Shown here: one piece after another, positions 42,322 through 50,804 of the stretch
Layout: every line of letters starts with the position of its first letter
How positions within the stretch are numbered: the first letter of the stretch is position 1
NCBI RefSeq assembly: GCF_001613225.1
Contig: NZ_BDBY01000144.1
Location: forward strand, 1-55,249
Length of the DNA: 55,249 nt
Direction: 5' to 3'
From: Nocardia pseudovaccinii NBRC 100343
GTDB lineage: Bacteria > Actinomycetota > Actinomycetes > Mycobacteriales > Mycobacteriaceae
Position numbers and translations under genes: made by a program
Notes under the pieces: model-generated
The model's database searches: none
What the model was told of the DNA's origin: nothing
The model's input: the letters and a program-made list of their open reading frames with translations, nothing else

Positions 42322-42495
42322 TCAATGCGGTGCCGCGGCGAAGGCGGCGAGGACCAGTGAGCTCACGATCGCGACGGCAAGTACGCCCAGCACCACCAAA
42401 TTTCGCCGTTGCGGCAGATCGGCGTGCACCAGGTTCGGACATTCCGGCTCATTATGTCCGCGACTTCCGCACCGAGGGTTGGTGCAGGGATACAT
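42322..42495 (-). CDS. small membrane protein with zinc-knuckle-like CX4CX4HX4C motif
   Basis: A 57-aa protein. The N-terminal 20 residues contain C-TNPR-C-GSRG-H-NEPE-C, a CX4CX4HX4C arrangement close to the CX2CX4HX4C zinc knuckle. After a short 'PQRRN' basic stretch a single transmembrane helix follows ('LVVLGVLAVAIVSSLVLAAF'). GGGAGG lies 6 nt before ATG 42495, so this is a well-initiated small gene; an upstream start at 42534 is less likely. The positive residues before the helix suggest the Cys/His cluster faces the cytoplasm. No family recognised. Confidence 0.7.
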   Translation of the reverse strand: MYPCTNPRCGSRGHNEPECPNLVHADLPQRRNLVVLGVLAVAIVSSLVLAAFAAAPH

Positions 42496-42799
42496 GCCGA
42501 CCTCCCAAGACTGACGCGAGCGCTCGCACTCCAACCGTGCGAATCACTTGTATACCGCGTGCACCGACGGTCGGCTACCCAGCCGCGGGAGTGATGACGA
42601 CGCCCAACGATCCGCTGGGCGTGGTGTCAATGACAGACCGCCCACATGTTGCGGACGACTCACGGTCGACCATCAGTCGATGGCAGTATCGAGTGTGCAG
42701 CTTCGGTACAACTTCCCCGCCTGTATCCCACTGTGGGGCAACAGCGACCGGCGTTGAAGCAGGAACTCACCGGAAGCGCGGCATAGCCCGCAGACCGGA
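42496..42799. other. intergenic region, nothing recognised
   Basis: About 300 bp upstream of the small membrane protein. It should hold that gene's promoter. Short frames on both strands have no protein-like features. Confidence 0.35.
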
Positions 42800-42834
42800 T
42801 CTCCCGCCATCAGCTTCAGGCTTCAGGCGGGAGA
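42800..42834 (-). terminator. terminator hairpin of the nitronate monooxygenase gene
   Basis: A perfect 9-bp stem TCTCCCGCC (42800-42808) / GGCGGGAGA (42826-42834) with a 17-nt loop, 6 bp beyond the nitronate monooxygenase stop. The loop contains a direct CTTCAGG repeat. Confidence 0.6.
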
Positions 42835-42840
42835 AGGACG

Positions 42841-43965
42841 TCAAAGAGCGCTGTTCAGCTTGTTCAGACGGTCGCACGCCTCGACGTACTCGTTGATCAG
42901 CCGGGCGATCACATCGGCGGAGCGCTCCACCTTGTTCATCATGCCGACGACCTGGCCGACCGGATTGAAGTTCACATCCTTGGCGGCTTCCGGATAGCGG
43001 TGCCCGCGCTTGACGCCGTCCAGGGCCACCATCATCTGCAGCGGCATGGGCAGCGGATCCGGATTCTCCGGCGCCTCCCAGGCCTCGGTCCAGTCGTTCT
43101 TCAGCATGCGGCACGGCTTACCGGTCCAGGACCGCGAGCGCACAGTGTCCTGGCTGGTGGCTTCGATGTAGGTCTGCATCTGCGCGGGCGGCACATTCGC
43201 CTCCTCGACGGTCAGCCACAGCGAGCCGGTCCACGCACCCGCCGCACCCATCGCCATGGCCGCGGCGACCTGGCGACCGTTGCCGATGCCACCGGCGGCC
43301 AGCAGTGGCATATCGCCGATGGCATCGACCACCTGCGGCCACAGCACCATCGAGGAGATCTCACCGCAGTGCCCGCCGCCCTCGGTGCCTTGGCAGACAA
43401 CGAAATCCAGGCCAGCGCGCTTGTGGTTGAGCGCATGCTTCACCGAACCGCACAGCGCGCCGATGAGCCGTCCGGATCCCTGGATCTGCTCGATAACATC
43501 CGGCGGCGGGGTGCCGAGGGCATTGGCGACCAGCTTGGCCTTGGGATGGCGCAGGATCACCTCGATCTGCGGTGCGACAGTGGTCGCGGTCCAACCGAGA
43601 AGTTGGTTGTGGTGCTCACCGTCGGGCAGATGCGGGACATTGTGGTCGTTGAGGAGCTTCTCCGCGAAGTCCCGGTGTCCCTGCGGAACCAGTTCCGCCA
43701 GTTTGGCTTCCAGTTGTTCGGGGGTCAGGTCATCGATGCCCTTGCCCTCGTACTTCGACGGGATGACGAGGTCGACGCCGTACACACCGTGCACATGGTC
43801 GTCGAGCCAGGCCAGTTCGACTTCCAATTCCTCGGCGGTGAAGCCCACCGCACCGAGCACGCCGAGTCCACCGGCATTGCTGACCGCGGCCGCCACATCG
43901 CGGCAATGGGTGAAGGCGAAGATGGGGAATTCGATCCCCAGCCGGTCGCAGATTTCGGTACGCAT
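42841..43965 (-). CDS. nitronate monooxygenase family FMN protein (second)
   Basis: A 374-aa relative of the gene at 28385, in a longer subgroup with an insertion of ~60 residues (~70-130, 'YEGKGIDDLTPEQLEAKL', 'DHNVPHLPDGEHHNQLLG'). Barrel motifs: 'IFAFTHCRDVAAAVSNAGGLGVLGAVG', 'VVCQGTEGGGHCGE', 'LLAAGGIGNGRQ' and 'MGAAGAWTGSLW' for FMN. GGAGA lies 10 nt before ATG 43965. Mycobacteria also carry such ~375-aa members. Substrate unknown. Confidence 0.9.
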   Translation of the reverse strand: MRTEICDRLGIEFPIFAFTHCRDVAAAVSNAGGLGVLGAVGFTAEELEVELAWLDDHVHGVYGVDLVIPSKYEGKGIDDLTPEQLEAKLAELVPQGHRDFAEKLLNDHNVPHLPDGEHHNQLLGWTATTVAPQIEVILRHPKAKLVANALGTPPPDVIEQIQGSGRLIGALCGSVKHALNHKRAGLDFVVCQGTEGGGHCGEISSMVLWPQVVDAIGDMPLLAAGGIGNGRQVAAAMAMGAAGAWTGSLWLTVEEANVPPAQMQTYIEATSQDTVRSRSWTGKPCRMLKNDWTEAWEAPENPDPLPMPLQMMVALDGVKRGHRYPEAAKDVNFNPVGQVVGMMNKVERSADVIARLINEYVEACDRLNKLNSAL

Positions 43966-44167
43966 GGCGTGCTGGTCTCCCTACTTGCTCAGCAGCCGGA
44001 TCGCAACGGCTGACGAGTGCTGGAACGGGTTGCATATTTGGTCACCGGCCCGCGCTGCCGATTCGGCCGACTGCCGCAGATATCGCCATGACGCGACGGT
44101 AGCTTCGTCGACAGGCGCGGACGCCTGACATCGAATGTAACACGTTCTAGTTTTCTCGGGGTAGCCG

Positions 44168-44923
44168 TTACGGCCGACCGGAGCAGAGTTCGGCGGTGAC
44201 GAGCCGGTAGCCCAGGTCGAGGTGGGATTTGCCGAGCAGGTCGGCATACCGGGTGGACCACGCGTCGGTGGCGAGATCGTCGCGGAGCCGGTTCAGTCCG
44301 TCCTGTAGCAGTGCCGCCGGAGTCATCGCCAGCATCGACATTCCCGCGCGCACGGTTTCGTCCAGATACGCCTCGGGCCGTCGCCAGTACGCGCCGCCGA
44401 AGCCGTCGACGCAATCGTGCGGGACCGGGATCGGGGTGATCGATACGTCGCCGAACAGGGCGGCGAGGCGCGGGAGTGGGACGGCCAAACGCGCATCGGT
44501 TACGGCTGCGGCGGGCAGATAGTCACGGACCAGCCAGAATTCGCGGTAGACGGTGTGGTCCCAGGTGAGGATGACGATGCGGCGGCGGGCGATCCGTTTC
44601 AGTTCGGCGATGCCGCGATCGAGGTCGGTCCAGTGGTGCACGGTCAGGATGGCCAGGGCGGCATCGACGGCATCGGTGTGGATCGGCAGTTGCTCGGCGA
44701 CCGCCTGTACCGCGGGTGCGGCGGCGGGCGGACGTTGCGCGATCATCACCTCGCTCGGCTCGACCGCGATCACGGTGCCGGTCGGTTCGTAGGATCCGCT
44801 GCCCGCGCCGATGTTGACGATCGAGTCCATGTCACGTACCGCGTCATCGATGACCGCGGCGATACGCGGATCCGGTTGCCGGGTCCGCGCGTACGTCTGC
44901 CCGGTGTGGTTGTAAAGAGTCAA
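44168..44923 (-). CDS. class I SAM-dependent methyltransferase
   Basis: A 251-aa methyltransferase from TTG 44923 (weak AGGCGG upstream). Motif I is 'IVNIGAGSGSYEP', motif II 'VIAVEPSEVMIAQRP', then 'AVDAALAILTVHHW' and 'RRIVILTWDH'. The sequence between motif II and the end contains a hydrophobic pocket-like region but no fused domain. Upstream is the WS/DGAT gene on the same strand (46 bp gap), so cotranscription is possible. Substrate unknown. Confidence 0.85.
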   Translation of the reverse strand: MTLYNHTGQTYARTRQPDPRIAAVIDDAVRDMDSIVNIGAGSGSYEPTGTVIAVEPSEVMIAQRPPAAAPAVQAVAEQLPIHTDAVDAALAILTVHHWTDLDRGIAELKRIARRRIVILTWDHTVYREFWLVRDYLPAAAVTDARLAVPLPRLAALFGDVSITPIPVPHDCVDGFGGAYWRRPEAYLDETVRAGMSMLAMTPAALLQDGLNRLRDDLATDAWSTRYADLLGKSHLDLGYRLVTAELCSGRP

Positions 44924-44969
44924 CCGCCTGCCTCGGCTTATCGACTGGCGACGTGGGCGATTCGACTCC

Positions 44970-46325
44970 TCAGGTGGCCGACTGCTCCAGTTCGGCCAGC
45001 GAATTCTCCAGGTGGTCGAGCAGGCTGTTCAGTCGCGGCACGCTGCGGCGGCAGCCCACGAGCCCGAAGTCCAGACTGTCGACATTGGTGGTGAGGGTTA
45101 TGTTGACCGCCTGCCCGTCGAACGGAATCGACATCGGGTAGGAGGCGTCCAGGCGCGCGCCGTTCCAGTACTGCGGTTCCTTGGGGCCCGGGACATTCGA
45201 GATGACGATATTGAACGGCGGATTCGCGAACGACAGCATGCCGGGCAGCAGGGTCAGGGCGAGCGGGCTGAGCATCAACCCGGATAGCGCCATGGTCTGG
45301 ATGGGCGAGAGCGAGTTGTAGACCTCTTTGCTGCGACGCATCGATTCGCTCACCACGCGCAGCCGTTCGATCGGATCGGCGATATCGGTGCCGAGATTGC
45401 ACAGGATCGCGCCGACCTTGACGCCGCTGGTCTCGGCATCGTCCTCATCGGTCCGCAGCGAGACCGGAACCATGGCGATCAACGGCTTATCGGGCAGCGC
45501 ATTCTGTTCGATCAGATACGCGCGCAACGCACCGGCGGACATCGCGAGCACCACATCGTTGACGGTCGTGCCGGTCGCCTTCTTGACCTGCTTGACCCGC
45601 TCCAGCGGCCAGGACCGGACCGCGCACCGGCGGGCGCCGCCGATCGGCACATTGAACATCGAGCGCGGCGCCTCGAAGGGCATGGTCAACTGTTGCTGCA
45701 CCAATGCGGCGCGCGCGACCCGCAGCGCGGCGGGCCCGGAATTGGCCGCCGACAACAGATTTCGCGCGAGCCCGCCCAGCAGCGAGCCCGACGGCTCGGC
45801 CTTGCGCTTCGATCGAGGCAGGTTCCACGGCACGCGTGTTTCGCTCGCCGTGGGATCGTTGGTGAGCGTTCGCTGCAGCACTCGCTGCGCGGCGACGCCA
45901 TCGATCAGCGCGTGATGCATCTTCGAGTAGAGCGCGAAGCGGCCGTCGTTCAGGCCCTCCACCACATGGATTTCCCAAAGCGGGCGGTGCCGGTCGAGGA
46001 GGGCGCTGTGCAGGTCGGAGGCGAGTTCGAGCAGTTGAGCGAAGCTGCCGGGACTCGGCAGCGCCGACCGACGCAGGTGATAGCCGAGTTCGACGTGCTC
46101 GTCCTGGGTCCACGCCAGCTGCGGTGCGCCGAGCCAGGTTGCCGGGCGCTTGCGGAAGGTGGGGTGGAATTCGTTGTCCGCCAATAATTTCTCGTGGGTC
46201 AGCCGCGCGAAATCGGGCCCGGCGTCCTCCGGTGCCTCGAATAGTTGTAGCGAACCGACGTGCATCGGATGCTCGCGAGATTCGGCGAGCAGAAATACGG
46301 CATCGATGGGAGAAATGAGCTCCAT
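44970..46325 (-). CDS. wax ester synthase / acyl-CoA:diacylglycerol acyltransferase (WS/DGAT)
   Basis: A 451-aa storage-lipid acyltransferase. The catalytic HHxxxDG motif is 'MHHALIDG' at ~135-142. The N-terminal 'SPIDAVFLLAESREHPMHVGSLQLFE' and C-terminal 'NVPGPKEPQYWNGARL' with 'GLVGCRRSVP' are conserved in the family. It transfers acyl groups from acyl-CoA to diacylglycerol or fatty alcohols. Mycolic-acid actinomycetes carry many paralogues. Cytosolic or membrane-associated. Confidence 0.94.
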   Translation of the reverse strand: MELISPIDAVFLLAESREHPMHVGSLQLFEAPEDAGPDFARLTHEKLLADNEFHPTFRKRPATWLGAPQLAWTQDEHVELGYHLRRSALPSPGSFAQLLELASDLHSALLDRHRPLWEIHVVEGLNDGRFALYSKMHHALIDGVAAQRVLQRTLTNDPTASETRVPWNLPRSKRKAEPSGSLLGGLARNLLSAANSGPAALRVARAALVQQQLTMPFEAPRSMFNVPIGGARRCAVRSWPLERVKQVKKATGTTVNDVVLAMSAGALRAYLIEQNALPDKPLIAMVPVSLRTDEDDAETSGVKVGAILCNLGTDIADPIERLRVVSESMRRSKEVYNSLSPIQTMALSGLMLSPLALTLLPGMLSFANPPFNIVISNVPGPKEPQYWNGARLDASYPMSIPFDGQAVNITLTTNVDSLDFGLVGCRRSVPRLNSLLDHLENSLAELEQSAT

Positions 46326-46469
46326 GGTCTGTCGCCCCCTGACGACGGTGTGGTGCTGAGGTCTTGGTGAAAAGGAAAACGACCACGATGTCGATAAGGG
46401 CCCGCACAGCCATGTCCCCTGTGCGCTGTCCCCAACCTTACTGAAAGGTGCGGATTCGCGTTCGCCGAA

Positions 46470-47117
46470 TCAGCGATCCTTGACCAGGAGCAGGTACGCC
46501 TGGCGGCCCCGCTCGCCGGGATCCGGTTCCCGGACCAACCGGGCGATCGGCGTGAAACCGGCCTGTTCGGCCAGCGTGGCGAGCCGATCCGGCGACCATC
46601 GGTAGGCGGTTATCACCTTGTGGTCGAACGGTTCCGGATCCTGGACATCGGGTGCCTGGAAGAACGCGAGCAGTGCGTGCCCTCTCGGCTCGAGTACCCG
46701 ATGAAACTCCGCCAGCACAGCGGGCATTCGTTCGGGCGGCAGATGGATTATCGAGTACCACACGAGAATTCCCGCGAGAGTGGCGTCGCCGATATCGAGG
46801 TGCTCGAGCGAGCCTTCCTCGAAGCCGAGTGCCGGATACTGAGCCCGCGCCAATTCGAGCAGCCGTGGTGACAGGTCGATCCCGAAGATATCGAGGCCGA
46901 GCCTGGCCAGGTGTGCGGTCATTCGGCCTTCACCGCACCCGAGGTCGGCCACTCGACCGTCGTGCACCAGTTCCGCGAATACGCTGAGCATGGCGCGGTC
47001 GAATGGCTGTGTCGCCAGGTGATCTTTGGCGAATTCGGCGTAGCGGATGGCGTTCTCGTCGTAGGCGGCGCGGGTGTGGACCACGTCCGCGGGATCGGTT
47101 CGACTGTTCGCTGTCAC
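46470..47117 (-). CDS. class I SAM-dependent methyltransferase
   Basis: A ~215-aa methyltransferase with 'VADLGCGEGRMTAHL' (motif I), 'IFGIDLSPRLLELAR' (motif II), 'LAGILVWYSIIHLPPE' and 'VLEPRGHALLAFF'. Start options are ATG 47147 (no site upstream) or GTG 47117, which has AGGAGGG 12 nt upstream; GTG was chosen with limited confidence. Stand-alone gene between the DGAT and the transporter. Substrate unknown. Confidence 0.85.
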   Translation of the reverse strand: MTANSRTDPADVVHTRAAYDENAIRYAEFAKDHLATQPFDRAMLSVFAELVHDGRVADLGCGEGRMTAHLARLGLDIFGIDLSPRLLELARAQYPALGFEEGSLEHLDIGDATLAGILVWYSIIHLPPERMPAVLAEFHRVLEPRGHALLAFFQAPDVQDPEPFDHKVITAYRWSPDRLATLAEQAGFTPIARLVREPDPGERGRQAYLLLVKDR

Positions 47118-47289
47118 CCGAACATCATGCCCTCCTGTCACCTTCATCGAGTCGATCCGCGACGCTGAATTTCATCGCCAAGCCCCGTGACAGGGAGGAT
47201 CAAGCCGATGGCCAGGAGGGCCGTATGCGACGACTGATCGATCTCGCCGGTCGTGCGGCATCGGCGGAGCCCTCAGCGCGTGCGGGTGC

Positions 47290-48219
47290 TCAGGACTGGG
47301 TGACCGGCGTCGCGGCCGGTTCCTCGGCGGCCCGGGTGCGGGTGGTGCCGAGGATCGAGCCGAGAATGACCAGCGGGAAGCCGATGCCCATGCCGACGGT
47401 CAGCGGTTCGTCCAGCATCGTGACGCCGAGCAGGATGGCCACCGCGGGATTGATGTAGGTGATGACCGTGGCGCGGGCCGGGCCGACTTCGCTGATCAGT
47501 GCGAAGAACACCAGGAACGCCGCGGCCGTGCAGATTGCGGCCAGCCCGAGCACCGACCACGACGCGTCGGCGGTGAAATGTGCCGGTCGGCGGAGTATGG
47601 CGAACGGTGTGTAGATCACCGCGGCCAGAATCAGTGATCCGGTGACAACACCGAGCGGCGGCAGATCGGCGAGTCCGCGGTTGATGATGATCGGGCCGAT
47701 GGCGTAACCGATGGTGGTCAGCCCGATGGCGCCGATGGCCGCGGGCTGTGTCAGATCGATATCGAAGCCGACCAGCGCAGCGACCCCCGCGAATCCGATG
47801 ATCAAGCCGGTGGTGCGGCGCGCGTCGAAGCGATCGTGTGCGAAGGAGTACCTGGGCCACATTTTGGCGCCGAGACCCTGAATGGGTTTGGACAGGATCA
47901 CCACTGCGACCAGCGGAACCGCGGCGATCAGCAGCCCGACGGTCGAGCTGTTCAACGTGGTCTCCGCGTACCCGATCAGAAACCACGGTCCGGTGATCTC
48001 GACCAGCGTGTACAGCAGCAGCGGGCGCCAACGCCGGAACACCGGGGCGAGTGTCTTGGTGTATAGCGCGATCGGCAGCAGGATCAGCGCGCCCAGGAAC
48101 GTCCGGCCGAATGCCACCGCGATCGGGTCGAAATCCTCGACCGCGATCCGGATCATCGCGTAGGGCACGCCCCAGATGACGCCCATCGCCAAGAACAGCA
48201 CCCACCCGCGCTGCGTCAT
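47290..48219 (-). CDS. EamA-family (DMT superfamily) transporter
   Basis: A 309-aa integral membrane protein with ten predicted helices in two EamA repeats ('GVIWGVPYAMIRIAVEDFDPIAVAFGR' opens the first; 'FALISEVGPARATVITYINP' and 'LGVTMLDEPLT' lie in the second). DMT transporters export metabolites or amino acids. ATG 48219 was chosen over an upstream start at 48276 because it begins at the first helix. Divergent from the DoxX gene with palindromes in between. Confidence 0.9.
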   Translation of the reverse strand: MTQRGWVLFLAMGVIWGVPYAMIRIAVEDFDPIAVAFGRTFLGALILLPIALYTKTLAPVFRRWRPLLLYTLVEITGPWFLIGYAETTLNSSTVGLLIAAVPLVAVVILSKPIQGLGAKMWPRYSFAHDRFDARRTTGLIIGFAGVAALVGFDIDLTQPAAIGAIGLTTIGYAIGPIIINRGLADLPPLGVVTGSLILAAVIYTPFAILRRPAHFTADASWSVLGLAAICTAAAFLVFFALISEVGPARATVITYINPAVAILLGVTMLDEPLTVGMGIGFPLVILGSILGTTRTRAAEEPAATPVTQS

Positions 48220-48245
48220 CGCTTCACCATCTCGCCCTGCTCGCT

Positions 48246-48290
48246 TCCGATCGAATCGGAGCCTATACGAATACATCCCATCACGGGATG
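48246..48290. promoter_or_regulatory. two palindromes in the EamA/DoxX divergent region
   Basis: TCCGAT-cga-ATCGGA (48246-48260) and CATCCC-atcac-GGGATG (48274-48290) are perfect inverted repeats within the 154-bp gap between the divergent starts. They may be operators for one or both genes. No local regulator gene is present. Confidence 0.4.
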
Positions 48291-48373
48291 GATGGACGAG
48301 CGATGAATTCAGCGATCGGGTCTCGTCTGTACCGACGCAAGAACCGATACACGTCCTCGGAAGGACTCATACC

Positions 48374-48790
48374 ATGACCGCTGAGAACACCGCCGAGGTC
48401 GGCGCGGGGCCCGGCCGTTCCCTCAACATCAGCCTGTGGGTGCTGCAGGGCCTGCTTGCCGCGTTCTTCGCATTCGCCTCCGCCACGCCGAAGCTCATCG
48501 GCGAGTCCAGCGCGGTCGAAGGCTTCGATTTGATCGGGGTCGGCGACTGGTTCCGCTACTTCGTCGGCGTCGTCGAGCTGGCCGGTGCCATCGGCCTGGT
48601 CATCCCCCGCCTGTCGGGACTGGCCGCCATCGGCCTGAGCCTCACGATGATCGGCGCCGCCTATACCAACGCGTTCGTCATCGACGGCTACTGGCCGGTC
48701 TACACCCCGCTGATCCTGCTGGTGCTATTCGTCTTCATCGCCTGGGGGCGTCGGGACGAGACCAAGCGGCTGTTCGATCGAGACGCCTAG
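48374..48790 (+). CDS. DoxX-family membrane protein
   Basis: A 138-aa four-helix membrane protein of the DoxX/DoxX-like family: 'LQGLLAAFFAFASATPKLIG', 'VGVVELAGAIGLVIPRLSGLAAIGLSL', and a final helix 'LILLVLFVFIAWGRR'. In mycobacteria a DoxX protein works with superoxide dismutase and a thiosulfate sulfurtransferase in oxidant defence, but many DoxX-like proteins have no defined role. GGAAGG precedes ATG 48374. The short polar N-terminus is cytoplasmic or external; no signal peptide. Confidence 0.88.
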   Translation: MTAENTAEVGAGPGRSLNISLWVLQGLLAAFFAFASATPKLIGESSAVEGFDLIGVGDWFRYFVGVVELAGAIGLVIPRLSGLAAIGLSLTMIGAAYTNAFVIDGYWPVYTPLILLVLFVFIAWGRRDETKRLFDRDA

Positions 48791-48841
48791 GGCTACTGGC
48801 AGGTACCCATCTGACGCCTCGACCGTTGAAAAGTTGTCGGT

Positions 48842-48876
48842 GCAGGCCCGCGACGGCGTCAGCCGTGCGGACCTGC
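48842..48876. terminator. bidirectional terminator between DoxX and cutinase-like genes
   Basis: A long hairpin: GCAGGCCCGC (48842-48851) pairs with GCGGACCTGC (48867-48876) with one mismatch, and the inner ACGGC/GCCGT (48853-48857/48862-48866) closes a GTCA tetraloop. It lies between two convergent stops (48790 and 48890). Confidence 0.65.
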
Positions 48877-48889
48877 GCTCCTGAGCGGA

Positions 48890-50551
48890 TCAGGGGCGAC
48901 TCGACCCGCTGGTGGTGGTCGGTGCCGCGGATTGCGTTGTCGTGGTGGTGGATTCGGTCGTGGTCGGCTTCGGGGGCTGAGTTGTCGTGGTGGTCGAAGC
49001 CGGTGGTGTCGTCACTGCCGGTGTGCTCGGCGGCGCCGGTGTGGTGGTGGTCGTCGTCGTCGGCTGGCTGCTGACTTCCGTCTTCGTGGGGGCGGCCGTG
49101 GTGGTCGTCGGTGACGTGGTCGTGGTCGTGGTCTTGCTCGGTTCGGGCGTCTTGGTCGTCGAGGTCGCTGCCTGGTAGGCGGCGGCGAGATCGGCCGACT
49201 CCGGCTTGGCGGTCGGGTCGACCGGCTGGCCCGCCTGGGCCTGCTTCGCCAGATGGGTGAGCCAGGCGGCCGCGTACTCGGCGGAGGTCAGCGGCTTACC
49301 GTTGTTCGGGTCGGCGTCGCGCCAATAGTCGAAGTGGTGACCGGTCGCATTGGGGCCGAGCGTCTGCTGGTACGGGTCGCTCATGATCACCGGGATGGTG
49401 TTCTGGTTCGTCACGATGAGACCGATGATTTCGTTGAACACCTTTTGCGGCAGATAGGCCAGCGGCGACATCTGATTGGCCGAGATCGCATCCGCCTTGG
49501 CCGGAGTCTGCGACGTCTGTCCCGGCTTGTATTCCGGATCCGAAACCCTCAGCAGCACTTGCAGAAACGTCTCATCGCTCTGCATCCAGTTCGGCTGCGA
49601 CTGGATATCCGCGAATGCCGCCAGCGCGATTCGGCCGAGGACAACGGCGACGTCCTGTCCGGTCGCGGGGGTGAGCCCGTCGCGTTCCAGTGCATCGACA
49701 TTCAACTGGCGACCCACATTCACCACCAACTGCAGCAGCGAAATGTTCTGCGGCGCCGAGCACGTGAGGTCGCCATCGGAGCAGAACGACGCGATCTTGC
49801 CGTTCAGCGCACCGAAGTCACCGCTGGTACCGGGCAGCGCGCCCTGGCCCGACGTGGCTTTCGTGCCGTTCTGATACTTCTGGTCGAACCCATCGGGGTT
49901 GCTGTACGGATCCTTCGAACCCGGGAACGGACCGTCGCCCGCCGAACGTCCGGCATCGGCGAGGATGACGACGCCGACGACATCGGCCGGATCGACGATG
50001 CCGTAGCCACCATCCTGATCGGCGCTCTGATGTCCGATTGTCATAGCGACGCGGCGCACCACATCGGCGCCCTCGCTGTAGCCGACGATCGAGAACTTGG
50101 TGTCCGGGCAGGCCTGCGAGATTTCCCGCATCACCTGTTCGGTATTCGCGACACCCGCGTTGACGGCGTCCTCGTAGGTGTCCATATTCGCCGGATAGGC
50201 GATATAGACAGCGGCATACGAGCCGGGATCGACATCGTCGGCCGGTGCGTTGACGACCGGATCGACCCATTCGCTGCTGTGATCACCAGACAGCGCGGCG
50301 GGCAACTCCTCACCATTGGCCCCGACCAGCATTTTCGTGGTCGCGGCGTCGGGCGTATCCCGACGCCCGGCGACCGAAATGGTGACCATGTCGTGGCACT
50401 CCGTCACGGATGCCCGCAGGCGCGTATCGACGGTTTCGTGCGTCGATGTCAGCGCCATCGAGGCGGCGACAATCGCTACCACTCCCAATGACGCGGGCGC
50501 GACGATGGCCGAAGCCATGCGATGGCGCGCGAAAAACTCCCGAAGAGCCAT
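48890..50551 (-). CDS. exported cutinase-like serine esterase with Thr/Pro-rich mucin-like tail
   Basis: A 553-aa protein. An N-terminal signal anchor ('MASAIVAPASLGVVAIVAASMAL') is followed by a cutinase/PE-PPE-like alpha/beta domain (~45-220) with nucleophile elbow 'FSIVGYSEGADVV', a candidate acid in 'ILADAGRS' and Cys residues in 'TECHDM' and 'QACPDTK'. Residues ~220-430 are an extra domain. The last ~110 residues are almost only Thr, Pro, Ala, Ser and Lys ('TTTTTTSPTTTTAAP'), a typical surface for O-mannosylation, and should place the enzyme in the cell wall. Mycobacterial cutinase-like proteins act on lipids and esters. Confidence 0.85.
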   Translation of the reverse strand: MALREFFARHRMASAIVAPASLGVVAIVAASMALTSTHETVDTRLRASVTECHDMVTISVAGRRDTPDAATTKMLVGANGEELPAALSGDHSSEWVDPVVNAPADDVDPGSYAAVYIAYPANMDTYEDAVNAGVANTEQVMREISQACPDTKFSIVGYSEGADVVRRVAMTIGHQSADQDGGYGIVDPADVVGVVILADAGRSAGDGPFPGSKDPYSNPDGFDQKYQNGTKATSGQGALPGTSGDFGALNGKIASFCSDGDLTCSAPQNISLLQLVVNVGRQLNVDALERDGLTPATGQDVAVVLGRIALAAFADIQSQPNWMQSDETFLQVLLRVSDPEYKPGQTSQTPAKADAISANQMSPLAYLPQKVFNEIIGLIVTNQNTIPVIMSDPYQQTLGPNATGHHFDYWRDADPNNGKPLTSAEYAAAWLTHLAKQAQAGQPVDPTAKPESADLAAAYQAATSTTKTPEPSKTTTTTTSPTTTTAAPTKTEVSSQPTTTTTTTPAPPSTPAVTTPPASTTTTTQPPKPTTTESTTTTTQSAAPTTTSGSSRP

Positions 50552-50804
50552 GTCCCGTTCCCCAATCCAAAAACCGACAAGTGGACGGACAGGCCCCCCG
50601 ACAGGCCGTGTGTCTTGAAGGACGTCGGACTCGAGGGCCGAATCGTTACGCGGGGCGACAAAAAATTACGCTCGAGCCAAGTTGTATATGTCACTGTTCA
50701 ACGGCACACTTGATATAGTTACGTCAGTTAACGGCATGATCGATGTGGTGCTTCCGCGGTGTCAGCGCCGATCCGCTCACTCATCGGGAATCTGCAGGTG
50801 AGCA
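50552..50804. promoter_or_regulatory. AT-rich divergent promoter region
   Basis: 253 bp between the divergent cutinase-like gene and the KamA operon. The stretch ~50661-50740 is distinctly AT-rich compared with flanking genes and has a 30-bp-spaced direct repeat, GTT(C)AACGGCA, near 50696 and 50727. Promoters for both directions probably lie here; exact -10/-35 elements were not resolved. Confidence 0.4.

Noticed and set aside
47222..47458. plus-strand frame beginning after AGGAGGG near 47214 ('MRRLIDLAGRAASAEP')
   Set aside because: Attractive ribosome site, but the frame runs antisense into the EamA gene end with no recognisable fold; insufficient support.
49253..50491. 412-codon plus-strand frame over the cutinase-like gene
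   Set aside because: Antisense shadow; the minus strand encodes signal anchor, GYSEG elbow and Thr/Pro tail in order.
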